A DNA stretch of 64,000 bases from Candidatus Melainabacteria bacterium (GCA_023250195.1 JAHFBF010000001.1:124001-188000), one strand, 5' to 3'; counted from the first letter of the stretch, positions 1-10,427 are shown. Notes: a model not told the origin generated them from the letters alone. Made by a program: numbers and translations.

Positions 1-1
1 A

Positions 2-991
2 GCTGCTTTCCTTGGGCATAGTTATTTCACATCACTTTACGGTTTATTTATCAGATTACCTCAAACTATAATTACTTCTTCATTTTATGTCTGCAATGGG
101 ATTAACCATTTAAGAGGAGTTACTGGAAATCCTAACGATTCGAGATATCTTGACCCGATGAAAGTTAGAGACTCCCTATTTAATCCTAATAAAGGCTGGG
201 CAAAATCACTTTCCAGCTTTGCACAAAAACAAATGAACAAATTAACCGGTAAAACAACTTTATTTGATAGTTTTCATAAAGTAATGGCTGAACAAGAATG
301 TTATAGACCTTTAAGAGAAGAATTCTACAAGCGAGTTATGCAAACTCAATACACCTACATTGATGAAAATGGAGTAACTAAAGTAAAAGAAGCAGGGAAG
401 GAACCTCCAAATCTATTATTAAGCGAACTCTTAAAAGAGGAAAAACCTAAAATAATTGAAAAGGCAAAAGAAAGATTTAAGACTTATTTACATCAATCTT
501 CTCATTTTGATGATGCGACCATGGATGAGTTCTTTAACAGAACAGACATTTACAATAATATTGAAGCAGAACTTATAAAAATAATTGATGGGGAAATCAA
601 AGCCACATCTGGAATACAAGAGGCAGAAACCTCAACTAATTCATCTTCAAATAGTGGATATAAAAAACCTGAATTAAAATCAAAGAGCTTCTTTGATATG
701 TTATCTAATCCAACCGAATACTCTGGTGACATAAAAGAAGTATTTAAATTTAGAACAACATTAGCACAGTTTGTATTTTCTCCATTAAATGTATTAGACT
801 TTGTAAATATGCTGGAGCTTGGCAACAACAAGTATTCTTACCAAATAAATAAGTTCTTACTTGAAGAAAGTTCTATCAGGAAAGGAGATCTTGTAGCAGG
901 AGTTGTAGGAGAATTACCAACTGTTCTAATGCATGATCTACAAACCGCCGGCGATGCTCCTGCAACCATACGTTATGCAATGGCAGCTTGA
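2..991 (+). CDS. C-terminal part of an unrecognised large protein (5' end outside window)
   Basis: The frame is open from base 2 to the TGA at 989-991 (about 329 codons visible), so the first ATG in this frame (158) is probably internal and the gene starts upstream of the window. The visible part begins with a hydrophobic, aromatic-rich stretch, then a charged middle (many Lys/Glu, a Ser/Thr/Asn-rich linker near codons 200-215 of the visible part), then a hydrophobic C-terminus rich in Leu/Val/Phe. I recognise no domain. Its style (long, no signal peptide visible, amphipathic hydrophobic blocks) resembles the proteins at 44320-45933 and 50473-51441, so they may be members of one lineage-specific membrane-associated group; that is inference from composition only. 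Confidence 0.7.
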   Translation, partial: AAFLGHSYFTSLYGLFIRLPQTIITSSFYVCNGINHLRGVTGNPNDSRYLDPMKVRDSLFNPNKGWAKSLSSFAQKQMNKLTGKTTLFDSFHKVMAEQECYRPLREEFYKRVMQTQYTYIDENGVTKVKEAGKEPPNLLLSELLKEEKPKIIEKAKERFKTYLHQSSHFDDATMDEFFNRTDIYNNIEAELIKIIDGEIKATSGIQEAETSTNSSSNSGYKKPELKSKSFFDMLSNPTEYSGDIKEVFKFRTTLAQFVFSPLNVLDFVNMLELGNNKYSYQINKFLLEESSIRKGDLVAGVVGELPTVLMHDLQTAGDAPATIRYAMAA

Positions 992-1011
992 TTTATATAT
1001 AATTTAATCTT

Positions 1012-2337
1012 ATGAATAATTCTCAGCCTACCCTCCATCTCTCAGAAATAATAATCACAAACAACAGTGAACCTATCATTAATGGTGGTTTATTAATTGA
1101 AGATTCAAAAATAATTGCCGTTGGAAAGACAGAAGACTTCGGAGATTATAAAAACAAGAACATAAAAATCATTAATCATAAAGACTCTCTAATTTGTCCT
1201 GGTTTTATTAATCTGCACAGTCATTTGCTTTATTCAAAGACTGGCAAGATAAATAGTTCAGATGGGCTATTCCCATGGTTAGAACAATTAGTATCAAACA
1301 TGAAAGACTGGCAGGAAGATGCTTACATAAACTCAATTAATTTTGGGATAAATCAAGCACTTTCAACTGGAACAACCTTTCTTGTAGAAAATACTCCGAG
1401 TAATTTATCAGCTCAAGAGTTATCAAAAAGTCCTCTTAGAGCCTTGATTGGAATAGAAGTGTTTGGTTCTGATGAAAGTGAAACAGAAAACATATTGCAC
1501 AACACATTAGAACAAATGAGTAATTGTCATTCCCGCTTTTGCGAGAATGACATAAAAAGAATTGAATTAACATTTTCTCCTCATGCTCCCTATGATGTCT
1601 CAAAACCTTTATGGAAAAGGCTTTTACAATGGTCACAAGAGAACAGCAAACTACTTCTTACTCATCTTGAAGAATCTCCTGATGAAAAACTTTGGTGGCA
1701 AAACAAATCAGGCAAAGCCGTAAACTTTTGGAAGTCTATTAATAAGCTTGAACCAAAATTAAAATATTGGGAAAAATATAATTCAGGAATTGACTTCTTA
1801 AATAAGAACAACCTGCTCAGTAAAAATATTATTGGAACCCACCTTTGTCAGGCAAATAAAGATAACTTAACTGTGCTTAAAGAAAAAAATATTAATTTAG
1901 TTCACTGTCCAAGAAGTAATTATTATTTAAATAATGGCACTGCAAATTTAAAGCTTTGGAATGAACTTGGTATCCTTTGGGGAATTGGAACTGACAGTAT
2001 TGCAAGTAATGAAAATCTTGATCTTCTTCAGGAATTAAGATTCACCATAAATCAGCAAAATATTACATATGGCTTTAACATTCCAGCAAAAGGAGCATTT
2101 AAAGCAATAACCTCAAATGCAGCAAAAATAATTTCAAAAGACCATGAGTTAGGTTATCTAAAAGAAGGCTACTATGCTGACTTTTTAGTCTATGACATTA
2201 AGGATACCCCTGGCTATACATATCAAGATCCTTATAATTTAATTGTTTTTGATGTTGATAATGATAAAGATCTTAAAGAAGTCTGGATCAATGGTAGTAG
2301 GGCTTGGATGAAAGAGAGAATGTTAAATACAATATAA
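1012..2337 (+). CDS. Amidohydrolase of the TRZ/ATZ (MTA/SAH deaminase-like) family
   Basis: Metal-dependent deaminase/hydrolase of the COG0402 family, 441 residues, the usual length. Metal ligands can be read in order: HxH in PGFINLHSHL (near residue 67), a His in LLLTHLEES, a His in IIGTHLCQ, and the Asp of WGIGTDSIASNENLDL; the HAPYDVS and VHCPRSN blocks are also family hallmarks. Members deaminate methylthioadenosine/S-adenosylhomocysteine, guanine or other aminated heterocycles; the substrate cannot be fixed from sequence. It begins 20 nt after the upstream gene and is followed 2 nt later by a zinc dehydrogenase on the same strand, so the two are probably co-transcribed. A 28-nt palindrome is embedded in frame at 1525-1552 and adds about ten residues (CHSRFCEND) in a variable region. 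Confidence 0.88.
   Translation: MNNSQPTLHLSEIIITNNSEPIINGGLLIEDSKIIAVGKTEDFGDYKNKNIKIINHKDSLICPGFINLHSHLLYSKTGKINSSDGLFPWLEQLVSNMKDWQEDAYINSINFGINQALSTGTTFLVENTPSNLSAQELSKSPLRALIGIEVFGSDESETENILHNTLEQMSNCHSRFCENDIKRIELTFSPHAPYDVSKPLWKRLLQWSQENSKLLLTHLEESPDEKLWWQNKSGKAVNFWKSINKLEPKLKYWEKYNSGIDFLNKNNLLSKNIIGTHLCQANKDNLTVLKEKNINLVHCPRSNYYLNNGTANLKLWNELGILWGIGTDSIASNENLDLLQELRFTINQQNITYGFNIPAKGAFKAITSNAAKIISKDHELGYLKEGYYADFLVYDIKDTPGYTYQDPYNLIVFDVDNDKDLKEVWINGSRAWMKERMLNTI
1525..1552. repeat. Palindromic repeat inside the amidohydrolase gene
   Basis: TGTCATTCCCGC and GCGAGAATGACA form inverted arms around a TTTT loop, with one mismatch. The same arms bound the longer intergenic elements at 27548-27628 and 40525-40608. 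Here only the outer hairpin is present, in frame and without a stop codon. Confidence 0.85.
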
Positions 2338-2339
2338 GT

Positions 2340-3359
2340 ATGTTAAGTGTAATTTACGATAAAAAAGAAAAGCTAAAATTATCGGAAACTTCATTGCCAA
2401 AGATAAATGAAGACGAGGCCCTGGTTAAAGTAGATGTCTGTGGAGTCTGTGGTTCTGATCTTGTAAAAATAAAAAATAGTCTTGTTCCGGAAGGGACAGT
2501 TTTAGGTCACGAAATTGTCGGCACTATCATAGAAGTTGGAAGCCAGATTAAAAAATGGACACCTTCACAAAAAGTAGTAGTTGCTCATCATGTCCCCTGT
2601 TTAAATTGTTATTTTTGTAAAAGTAGCAACTTTTCAATGTGTTCACAGTTTAAAAGTACAAATATTACCCCGGGTGGTTTTTCAGAATATATAAAACTTT
2701 CAAAAGCTCACCTTGAGCAGACAGTATTTTTAGTACCAAAGAGCACTGTATCTGATCATGAAGTAGCTCTTACTGAGCCATTAGCATGCTGCTTAAGAGC
2801 AGTTCAAAGAACAGGGGTCACTTCAAGTAATTCAGTTCTAATCTGTGGACTTGGTTCCATCGGAATTATGCTTGGAAAACTTTGTATTGAAAAGGGAGCG
2901 TATACGTTTGGTACAGATTTACTTAAAGAAAGAATTGATTTTGCAAAAGAAATGTTAGCCATACATGACGGATATCCAGCCAACTCACAGGAAATGAAAA
3001 GTTGGATACTAAATAAAACTGACGGTCGAGGAGCAGATATAATTTTCCTTGCAAGCGGAAGCGAAAAAAGTCTTCTTACTTCATTAAGCTATGTAAGATC
3101 AGGCGGAAAAGTCGTAGTCTTTTCAAGTATTCCAAAGGAAGAAGGTTTTTTTAATAATGAGATCTATTATCGCGAGTTAACAATAATGGGCAGTTACTCT
3201 CCATCACCTCTGGCTCTAAAAGAAGCTTATCAAATGATTATTACAGAAAAAATAAAATTAAAAAAAATTATTACCGATATTGTGTCATTAAAAGAATTAC
3301 CAAAAGAAATTAATAAATGTTTTGGAAATAAATCAGTAAAAATGATAGTGGAGACATAG
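2340..3359 (+). CDS. Zinc-dependent medium-chain dehydrogenase (alcohol/sorbitol/threonine dehydrogenase-like)
   Basis: NAD(P)-dependent MDR-family dehydrogenase, 339 residues from the ATG at 2340. That start lies 2 nt after the upstream stop; an earlier in-frame ATG at 2304 lies inside the amidohydrolase and is not preferred. Visible features: catalytic zinc residues in the CGVCGSD and LGHEIVG blocks, a four-cysteine structural zinc site (C-x2-C-x2-C-x7-C in PCLNCYFCKSSNFSMC), and a Rossmann nucleotide fold with GLGSIGIMLGKL near residue 170. Substrate unknown; polyol, threonine and other alcohol dehydrogenases share this layout. Pairing with the deaminase upstream suggests one catabolic or salvage step, but which one cannot be said. 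Confidence 0.88.
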   Translation: MLSVIYDKKEKLKLSETSLPKINEDEALVKVDVCGVCGSDLVKIKNSLVPEGTVLGHEIVGTIIEVGSQIKKWTPSQKVVVAHHVPCLNCYFCKSSNFSMCSQFKSTNITPGGFSEYIKLSKAHLEQTVFLVPKSTVSDHEVALTEPLACCLRAVQRTGVTSSNSVLICGLGSIGIMLGKLCIEKGAYTFGTDLLKERIDFAKEMLAIHDGYPANSQEMKSWILNKTDGRGADIIFLASGSEKSLLTSLSYVRSGGKVVVFSSIPKEEGFFNNEIYYRELTIMGSYSPSPLALKEAYQMIITEKIKLKKIITDIVSLKELPKEINKCFGNKSVKMIVET

Positions 3360-3413
3360 CAATTTACTAATATTACAAGAGCCTCACACTATTGCTTAGG
3401 ATAACACTTCATG

Positions 3414-4871
3414 TCACTTATAAAGAATTAGCAATGCATTGCTAATTCTTCTCTCATGCCTCTCACTAAGTGTATTTATAATCCCGCCATCAGCTACAAG
3501 TGTACTAGAACCTCCACCATCCAGATTAATAGATTCTTTTAAGTCAAGTTTTTTTAAAATCTCAGCTAATTCTTTTAGATTTACTCCTACAGAATAATTC
3601 AACTTTCTGCCATCTACTGCGATAAGTAACAATTTCCCATTTTTATCAATTCCAATAGCACTGCGTGGCGCAAATGTTTCCCTGACAGCGAATTTGAAAC
3701 GTTGTTTTTCCTGATCCACATACACTTCTCCATCCATAATAAGATATGGACCACCACTTACTGCTTCTTTTATCTCTGACCAGTCAGGGCTGCTATTCCA
3801 TTCAATTTTTAGACGATCTTTTTTTCTTATAGAATCTAAAGAATCTTGAGTTCCTACAACAATATATCCATCTTCAGGAATTTCAACACTTTCATTTGTA
3901 ATTTCTTTCACCAAATCATTTCTTACCACAACAGCAATCTTACCTTTTGGCAAATCCATTTTTTCATCCCAGTTTCTTGTAAACAACCCTACTTTGTTAT
4001 ATAAATTCAGGGCTGTATTTAATCCATCAATTTCAATCATTGCCCGGGGTTTTCTTCTAAAGCCCCTATGTGCTGTAATATTACCCACAAGCATAACCTG
4101 ATCAATGGATACCATATTGTCATCTGAAAACCCAATAGCAACCCTGTCGTAAACAGGTCCTGTAATCCATGTACCATCTGTAATCAGCGTACCAATCGGA
4201 TTCCCAAGTTTTACATCAAAGTAGTTTGCATTTATTCCAGCAAAAGCCATCTCTTCTTTTACAATTTGTGTAAGTCTCTTCTTTGCTTTAATTTTTTTAT
4301 CATCAGGCATTCCTACCTTAAAAGAGACTCTTTTATTTGATAAATCAACCTCCAGTGCATGCAAAACTATTGGTCCACGATTATTTACCGTACGAACCAA
4401 ATGTTTTACAATTCCTGGTTTTAATTGAACTGACTCTTTTTGAAAATAATTCCTTGGAAACTCTACAATCAATGCCGGTGGATCTTCCTGTTTTAAAAAA
4501 TTAACAGGGGTATAATACTGTCTTTTTATTTCCAGGGTTGTTCCACTCTTATTTGGATATAATTGGACTTTATTTATAAAATCTTTTGAACTAATAACAT
4601 ATTCTTCATTAGTTAATTTATTTTCTTTTAATCGCCTTCTTTTTCTCTCCGGCAAAACTGCATTTAAGTCAAAACTTACTGTCTGCAAAGAAGCCATTAA
4701 ATCAGGGATTCTATCGACTGGCTCAGTAAGCCTTATTTCAATTTTTGAACTTTCTTTGTTTTGATAAAGCTTTACCTTAGCAATAATTGGTAAATCATTT
4801 GTATTTCCGGACAAAGGAAACAATAGGCAAAAAATAAAACAAAATAAAGAAAGAAAGCTATTTTTTTTCAT
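3414..4871 (-). CDS. Exported phosphodiester glycosidase (NAGPA) family protein
   Basis: 485 residues. A signal peptide (FLSLFCFIFCLLFPLSGNTN) is followed by an AMIN-like beta region (to about residue 140) and then a C-terminal NAGPA-type domain. The hallmark is the end block ESINLDGGGSSTLV followed by RRISNALLI, plus GINANYFD and GGPYLIMDG earlier. Homologues hydrolyse sugar-phosphodiester links or act on the cell surface or exopolysaccharide; in cyanobacteria-related genomes such proteins are exported. The ATG at 4871 overlaps the end of dihydroorotase by 14 nt, so the two are translationally linked, although the functions look unrelated. The last 11 codons coincide with a perfect 28-nt palindrome. 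Confidence 0.85.
   Translation of the reverse strand: MKKNSFLSLFCFIFCLLFPLSGNTNDLPIIAKVKLYQNKESSKIEIRLTEPVDRIPDLMASLQTVSFDLNAVLPERKRRRLKENKLTNEEYVISSKDFINKVQLYPNKSGTTLEIKRQYYTPVNFLKQEDPPALIVEFPRNYFQKESVQLKPGIVKHLVRTVNNRGPIVLHALEVDLSNKRVSFKVGMPDDKKIKAKKRLTQIVKEEMAFAGINANYFDVKLGNPIGTLITDGTWITGPVYDRVAIGFSDDNMVSIDQVMLVGNITAHRGFRRKPRAMIEIDGLNTALNLYNKVGLFTRNWDEKMDLPKGKIAVVVRNDLVKEITNESVEIPEDGYIVVGTQDSLDSIRKKDRLKIEWNSSPDWSEIKEAVSGGPYLIMDGEVYVDQEKQRFKFAVRETFAPRSAIGIDKNGKLLLIAVDGRKLNYSVGVNLKELAEILKKLDLKESINLDGGGSSTLVADGGIINTLSERHERRISNALLILYK
3423..3450. terminator. Perfect 28-nt palindrome between convergent genes, possible bidirectional terminator
   Basis: AAGAATTAGCAATG and its exact reverse complement run without a spacer and are followed on each side by A/T-rich sequence. 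It lies inside the final codons of the glycosidase-like gene and 64 nt past the dehydrogenase stop. A perfect palindrome without loop bases is not an ideal terminator, so the role is uncertain. Confidence 0.45.
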
Positions 4872-6156
4872 TAGTTTTTTCTTGAAAAACTACTTTACCA
4901 TTAACTATGGTGAATATGGCTTTCCCTTTAAGTCTGCGATTATGAAAAGGGGAATTCCTCGATTTGGAAGATGTAGTGCTTACATCATATACCCAATCAG
5001 CATTTGGATCGATAATCGTAATATCTGCAATATCTCCAACTGAAATAGATCCTCTTGGAATATTTAAAACAGATGCAGGGCTGACGGTAAACTTTTTTAC
5101 GAAATCAACAGGAGAAAGTTTTCCGGTATGAGAAAAAATTTCAAGATAAATTGGAAGTGCCGTTTCAAAACCAATAATTCCAAATGGTGCTTCTATAAGA
5201 GAGCGGGATTTTTCTTCAAATGTATGAGGAGCATGATCAGTAGCAAAAGTTCCAATTGTGCCATCTAAAACCCCTTTAATAAGAGCTTCCTGATCTTCTT
5301 TTGATCTCAGAGGCGGATTCATTTTTTTATTTGTGCTGAAGTCCTGAATGTCTTCATCCGTTAAAACCAGATGATGTGGCGTTACTTCTGCTGTAACTCT
5401 AAGTCCTTCATTCTGAGCTGATCGTATTAATTTAACTGCTTCTTTTGTACTTACATGTGCAAAGTGAAGTTTACCTTTTGTCTGCCTTACAAGTTCAATT
5501 TCCCTAGCTACACAGGCAGCTTCACTGGCTGAAGGAATCCCTGGAATGCCAAGTTTTATAGACCAATGCCCTTCATGAACAGCACCTCCACAACAAAGGC
5601 TGGAATCTTCCGCATGACTGACAATATTCATATCAAACATCTGTGCATATTCAAGAGCATGTCTAAGCAAACTTAAATTTTCTATTGGCTTCCCATCATC
5701 AGAAAAACCAATTGCACCTGCAGATTTTAATTCTTCAAATGGAGTCAGCTCTTCCTGCATTAAACCTTTACTTACAGCAGCAATCTGAAATATATTCACT
5801 GAACCAAATTTTTGATTTGTTTTATTAACGTATTCTACAAGTGCCGCTGTATCAATTGGTGGTTTTGTATTTGCCATTGGACAGATACTGGTAAAGCCCC
5901 CTCTTGCAGCTGACTTTGTCCCCGTTTCAATAGTTTCTTTTTCCGGCTGTCCTGGATCTCTAAGATGACAATGAATATCAATCAACCCCGGCAATACCCA
6001 GAGCTCTTTTGCATCAATAATTTGTGTAGAACCGTTTAAGTTAATTTCTTTTTTTAAATCTACAATCTTTCCATCTTGTACTAATACATCCAAGACTTCA
6101 TCAGTATTTGTTTTTGGATTTATATAGCGACCGTTTTTGATAAGGAGTTTAGTCAT
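4858..6156 (-). CDS. pyrC: Dihydroorotase (type I, multifunctional class)
   Basis: Catalyses the reversible cyclisation of carbamoyl aspartate to dihydroorotate in pyrimidine synthesis. 432 residues from the ATG at 6156; the reading frame extends upstream to 6252, but those codons lie in a heptamer-repeat region and are unlike the family. Motifs: metal-binding DIHCHLRDPGQPEKETI near residue 58, MANTKPPID, GFSDDGKP, a His in IVSHAED, FAHVSTKEAV, and the ATDHAPHTFEEK block with the catalytic Asp. Length and motif set match the bacterial type I enzyme. It is the first gene of a two-gene unit with the glycosidase-like gene. No other pyr gene lies in the window. Confidence 0.95.
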   Translation of the reverse strand: MTKLLIKNGRYINPKTNTDEVLDVLVQDGKIVDLKKEINLNGSTQIIDAKELWVLPGLIDIHCHLRDPGQPEKETIETGTKSAARGGFTSICPMANTKPPIDTAALVEYVNKTNQKFGSVNIFQIAAVSKGLMQEELTPFEELKSAGAIGFSDDGKPIENLSLLRHALEYAQMFDMNIVSHAEDSSLCCGGAVHEGHWSIKLGIPGIPSASEAACVAREIELVRQTKGKLHFAHVSTKEAVKLIRSAQNEGLRVTAEVTPHHLVLTDEDIQDFSTNKKMNPPLRSKEDQEALIKGVLDGTIGTFATDHAPHTFEEKSRSLIEAPFGIIGFETALPIYLEIFSHTGKLSPVDFVKKFTVSPASVLNIPRGSISVGDIADITIIDPNADWVYDVSTTSSKSRNSPFHNRRLKGKAIFTIVNGKVVFQEKTNEKK

Positions 6157-6186
6157 CTCAATGTAAAATGTTAACATGCTACGCAT

Positions 6187-7415
<1,229 letters not shown>

Positions 7416-7422
7416 GAAAGGA

Positions 7423-7443
7423 AGCGCAAACTCGTTTTGCGCT
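7423..7443. terminator. Hairpin between tgt and the amidase gene
   Basis: AGCGCAAA pairs with TTTGCGCT across a 5-nt loop and is followed by TATTAT. It lies 8 nt after the tgt stop and about 10 nt before the amidase start, so it is either a weak terminator or another dispersed palindrome. Confidence 0.45.
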
Positions 7444-7453
7444 ATTATAAATA

Positions 7454-8827
7454 ATGATGAAAAAAACTTTTATTTTACTTATCTTTATTCTTCTCTTCTG
7501 CAATAATTTTTCATTTGCTCAAACCGCAGAGAATCAAATAACATCAATAAATTGGGAAAACAATTCATTAATAATAAATACTACAAATAAAATTTCATAT
7601 ATTGAATCAAGGCTAAAAGAGCCGGAGAGATTAATAATAGATATTCTAAACTGTTCTTTGCAGGACAAAAATCTGTTAACCAGTTATAAGAGTGAGTCCG
7701 GTGAAGAAATCTCTGTTACTGAACAACCACCTAACAAAGTCAGGATAGTTTTTCTTGGTGAAGCTTCCATCAATCGAAAATCGTATCTTTCAAACAACGA
7801 CAGAATTTTAATAACAAGAATTGCACGAATTGAGACTGAAGTTCCAGATGAACTAAAAAATGAAGGGACTGAGAAGGATGAACGCCCTCCCGGGAAATTT
7901 AAAGATCTAACAATAGAAAGCGAAGAAGATGAAACCAGAGTTTTAGTTTCAGCAAGCAAATCAATTAAATATAATACCTATATTTTGAAAAATCCTGACA
8001 GATTTGCTATTGATTTATTAAATATTCTTCCCCCTGAAATCCCTCCTCCCAAATTTAGACCAACTGCTTTTGTCTCAGGAGTAAGAATCGGACGGGCTGC
8101 AAGCGGTATTGAAGCTACAAGAATTGTTTTTGATCTTTTAAAATCTGATTTAGACTGTAAGGTTGATTCAAACCTGCTTGGAAATAAATTAGAAATCAAA
8201 TTTAAAATAAACAAGGAAAGACATGAAGCACAAAAAAAATTAGGACTAAAAATAGTAGTTGATCCTGGGCATGGGGGATATGACACTGGAGCCAGTTATG
8301 GGGGCTTTGAAGAAAAAGATGTTAATCTTGTGATTTCAGAAAAGTTGAAAAAATCTCTGGAAGATGTTGGTATTAGTGTTTTTCTTACAAGGGATGATGA
8401 TAACTTTTTATCACTTGCTGAAAGAGTAGAAATTACAAACAGCATAAAACCAGATGTATTTATAAGTATCCATGGAAATGCACTTGTTTCATCAAGAGTT
8501 ATTAGAGGTGTAGAAACATATTACTGGACTTCACAAAGCCATAAACTTGCATATTTTATTCACAGAAGTATTTTAAGTCATATTAATATTCCAGATCATT
8601 ACATTAGGCGAGCTCAGTTTTATGTTATACGTCATGCCTCTGCTCCAGCGGTCCTGGCAGAACTGGGATTTTTAAGCAACCATGATGATCGTAAACTTCT
8701 CACAAATTCAACTACTCAAGACGAATATGCAAAAGCACTTACTGAAGCTATACTTAAGTTTTTGGACATAGAACAAAACAGAGATCAGAAATCAGAGATC
8801 AGAAATCAGAAAAATGGAAACCAATAA
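7454..8827 (+). CDS. N-acetylmuramoyl-L-alanine amidase with AMIN domains
   Basis: Periplasmic murein amidase of the AmiC type that cleaves the lactyl-peptide bond of peptidoglycan. An N-terminal signal peptide (ILLIFILLFCNNFSFAQ) is followed by two AMIN-like beta domains (about residues 25-125 and 150-250) and an Amidase_3 domain from about 265. Zinc and catalytic residues are visible: VVDPGHGGYDTG (His near 273), the Glu in GFEEKDVNL, ISIHGNA, and the catalytic Glu in VLAELGFLSN. The start may be the second ATG at 7457. The last 16 codons come from a heptamer array (8779-8813) and overlap the start of murI by 14 nt, which extends the protein beyond the usual end at the terminal helix. Confidence 0.93.
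   Translation: MMKKTFILLIFILLFCNNFSFAQTAENQITSINWENNSLIINTTNKISYIESRLKEPERLIIDILNCSLQDKNLLTSYKSESGEEISVTEQPPNKVRIVFLGEASINRKSYLSNNDRILITRIARIETEVPDELKNEGTEKDERPPGKFKDLTIESEEDETRVLVSASKSIKYNTYILKNPDRFAIDLLNILPPEIPPPKFRPTAFVSGVRIGRAASGIEATRIVFDLLKSDLDCKVDSNLLGNKLEIKFKINKERHEAQKKLGLKIVVDPGHGGYDTGASYGGFEEKDVNLVISEKLKKSLEDVGISVFLTRDDDNFLSLAERVEITNSIKPDVFISIHGNALVSSRVIRGVETYYWTSQSHKLAYFIHRSILSHINIPDHYIRRAQFYVIRHASAPAVLAELGFLSNHDDRKLLTNSTTQDEYAKALTEAILKFLDIEQNRDQKSEIRNQKNGNQ
8779..8813. repeat. Five heptamer units at the amidase/murI junction
   Basis: CAGAGAT, CAGAAAT, CAGAGAT, CAGAAAT, CAGAAAA occur in strict 7-nt register and end immediately before the murI ATG at 8814. They code for the amidase tail (Gln, Ser, Arg and Asn rich). 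Confidence 0.9.
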
Positions 8828-9638
8828 TAAACAAAACGAATCCATATGCCTCTTTGACTCCGGAATTGGTGGTCTAACAGTTTTAAAAAAACTTATCAAC
8901 AAGTTTCCAAATGAAAATTATATTTATTTAGCTGATCTTGCAAGAGTCCCCTTTGGAGACAAAACAAAGGAAGAAATTAAAAAAATCGTAGATGAAATAA
9001 TTGAATGGTTGGTAACATTTAAACCAAAAATCATTATCATGGCATGCAACACAAGCTCTGCACTGCTTAACCACCAGCTATCAGCCATCAGTCACCAGCT
9101 AAGTATTCCAATATATGGAATGATACAAAGCTGTGCAACAGAAATTACAAAGTCAAAACACAAAAAGATTTCAGTCTGGGCAACAAAATTTGTAGCAGAA
9201 AGTAATGTATACAAAAAAACGATACAAAATAACAACCCCGATATAACTGTAGAAGAAACAGCATGTCAAAAGCTGGTACCAATGATTGAAGGATTAAGCT
9301 TTACTCTTGAAGAAAGAAATAAAATTATAAATGAATATTTAAGTCAAACCTCAAAAGATTCAAATGCACTTATTCTTGGCTGTACTCATTACCCGTTAAT
9401 TTCAGAAGACCTTAAAAGACTGACTAACATAGAAATCATTGATCCTGCTGATTATTTAATTAATGATCTGTGTAGAGGATTGCTGCAGCAATCCTCTACA
9501 CCGCTGCATACCTCAACACAAATATCCCTATATACAACTGCACAGAAAGAAAAGCTGGAAAGATTTTCAAAGTTATATCTTCATCTCAAAGGAGATGTCA
9601 AAGTCAATCTGATTAATTTAAATAAGATTACCATTTAA
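8814..9638 (+). CDS. murI: Glutamate racemase
   Basis: Makes D-glutamate for peptidoglycan. 274 residues. Motifs: FDSGIGGLTVLKKL, YLADLARVPFGDK, the first catalytic Cys in MACNTSSA, the second in LGCTHYPLI, and the ETACQKLVP block. It overlaps the amidase gene by 14 nt, so both cell-wall genes are probably co-translated. Two repeats sit in frame inside it: a four-unit heptamer array at 9075-9102 directly after the first catalytic Cys motif (HQLSAISHQLS) and a perfect 30-nt palindrome at 9471-9500 (CRGLLQQSST). Both lie where surface loops are plausible; the catalytic residues are intact, so the enzyme is probably active. Confidence 0.94.
   Translation: METNNKQNESICLFDSGIGGLTVLKKLINKFPNENYIYLADLARVPFGDKTKEEIKKIVDEIIEWLVTFKPKIIIMACNTSSALLNHQLSAISHQLSIPIYGMIQSCATEITKSKHKKISVWATKFVAESNVYKKTIQNNNPDITVEETACQKLVPMIEGLSFTLEERNKIINEYLSQTSKDSNALILGCTHYPLISEDLKRLTNIEIIDPADYLINDLCRGLLQQSSTPLHTSTQISLYTTAQKEKLERFSKLYLHLKGDVKVNLINLNKITI
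9075..9102. repeat. Heptamer array inside murI
   Basis: CAGCTAT, CAGCCAT, CAGTCAC, CAGCTAA: four units with exact 7-nt spacing, translated in frame about 10 residues after the first catalytic cysteine. Confidence 0.85.
9471..9500. repeat. Perfect 30-nt palindrome inside murI
   Basis: TGTAGAGGATTGCTG is followed directly by its exact reverse complement. It has the GTAGAG...CTCTAC ends shared with 48191-48218, 49975-50004 and 58174-58210 but a different core. It equals ten codons and is read in frame. Confidence 0.92.
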
Positions 9639-9642
9639 GACA

Positions 9643-10404
9643 TTATTTATTTTCAATCAGCTGCATTGAGCTTATAAACCTCTTTAATCTTGATAAGGTA
9701 TTGTTCTTTGCCTGCATCAACCCCTTAACCAAAGCGCTTCCTACTACTACCCCATCAGCCCCATAAGAAATAACTTCTTTTCCCTGCTTTGAATTACTAA
9801 TTCCAAAGCCTACTACTACAGATTTTTTAGTCTGAGATTTTATTTCTTTTATTTTGTTTTTTAATTCTTTTGATAATTCTTTTCTTACACCTGTTACCCC
9901 AGCCACAGAAACCATATAAATAAAACCCCCTGATAATTTTGCTATCTTTTTTATTTTTTCTTTTTTTGTAGTAGGAGCGGCTAATAAAATTAAATTAAAT
10001 TTATATTTTCTAAATAATGATAAATATTTCTCTGCTTCTTCCAGAGGTAAATCAGGAATAATTAATCCGTAAAATAATGGCTTTGGTAAATCCTTTAATA
10101 ATTTCTCAAAACCATATTGCAGGATCGGGTTTAAATAGGAAAAGAGAATTAACGGTTTTATTTCCTGTGGAGATATGCCGCGGCATGTCTCTATAATCCA
10201 CTTTAAGGTAACCCTATTTTCTAACGCTATCTTTGATGCGTATTGAATTACAGGTCCATCTGCTAACGGATCTGAATGTGGTACACCAACCTCTATAAAA
10301 TCTGCACCATTTTCAGAAAGTATTTTTAAAATTGGTAAAAATAATTTTTTAGAGGGAAAGCCTGCCGGTATATATGGTATTAGAAGAGGTTTTCTGTTTT
10401 TCAT
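9643..10404 (-). CDS. trpA: Tryptophan synthase alpha chain
   Basis: Cleaves indole-3-glycerol phosphate to indole and glyceraldehyde-3-phosphate. About 253 residues from the ATG at 10404; a frame extension to 10428 is not supported by homology. Motifs: catalytic Glu in FIEVGVPHSDPLADGPVIQ, catalytic Asp in the same block, GLIIPDLPLEEA, LAAPTT, GFIYMVSVAGVTGVR, and VVVGFGISN with GADGVVVGSALV for phosphate binding. It lies alone, without trpB or other trp genes in the window, and converges on murI with a 4-nt gap. Scattered trp genes are common in cyanobacteria-related lineages. Confidence 0.94.
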   Translation of the reverse strand: MKNRKPLLIPYIPAGFPSKKLFLPILKILSENGADFIEVGVPHSDPLADGPVIQYASKIALENRVTLKWIIETCRGISPQEIKPLILFSYLNPILQYGFEKLLKDLPKPLFYGLIIPDLPLEEAEKYLSLFRKYKFNLILLAAPTTKKEKIKKIAKLSGGFIYMVSVAGVTGVRKELSKELKNKIKEIKSQTKKSVVVGFGISNSKQGKEVISYGADGVVVGSALVKGLMQAKNNTLSRLKRFISSMQLIENK

Positions 10405-10427
10405 GCAAGAAACATTATAACTAATCA

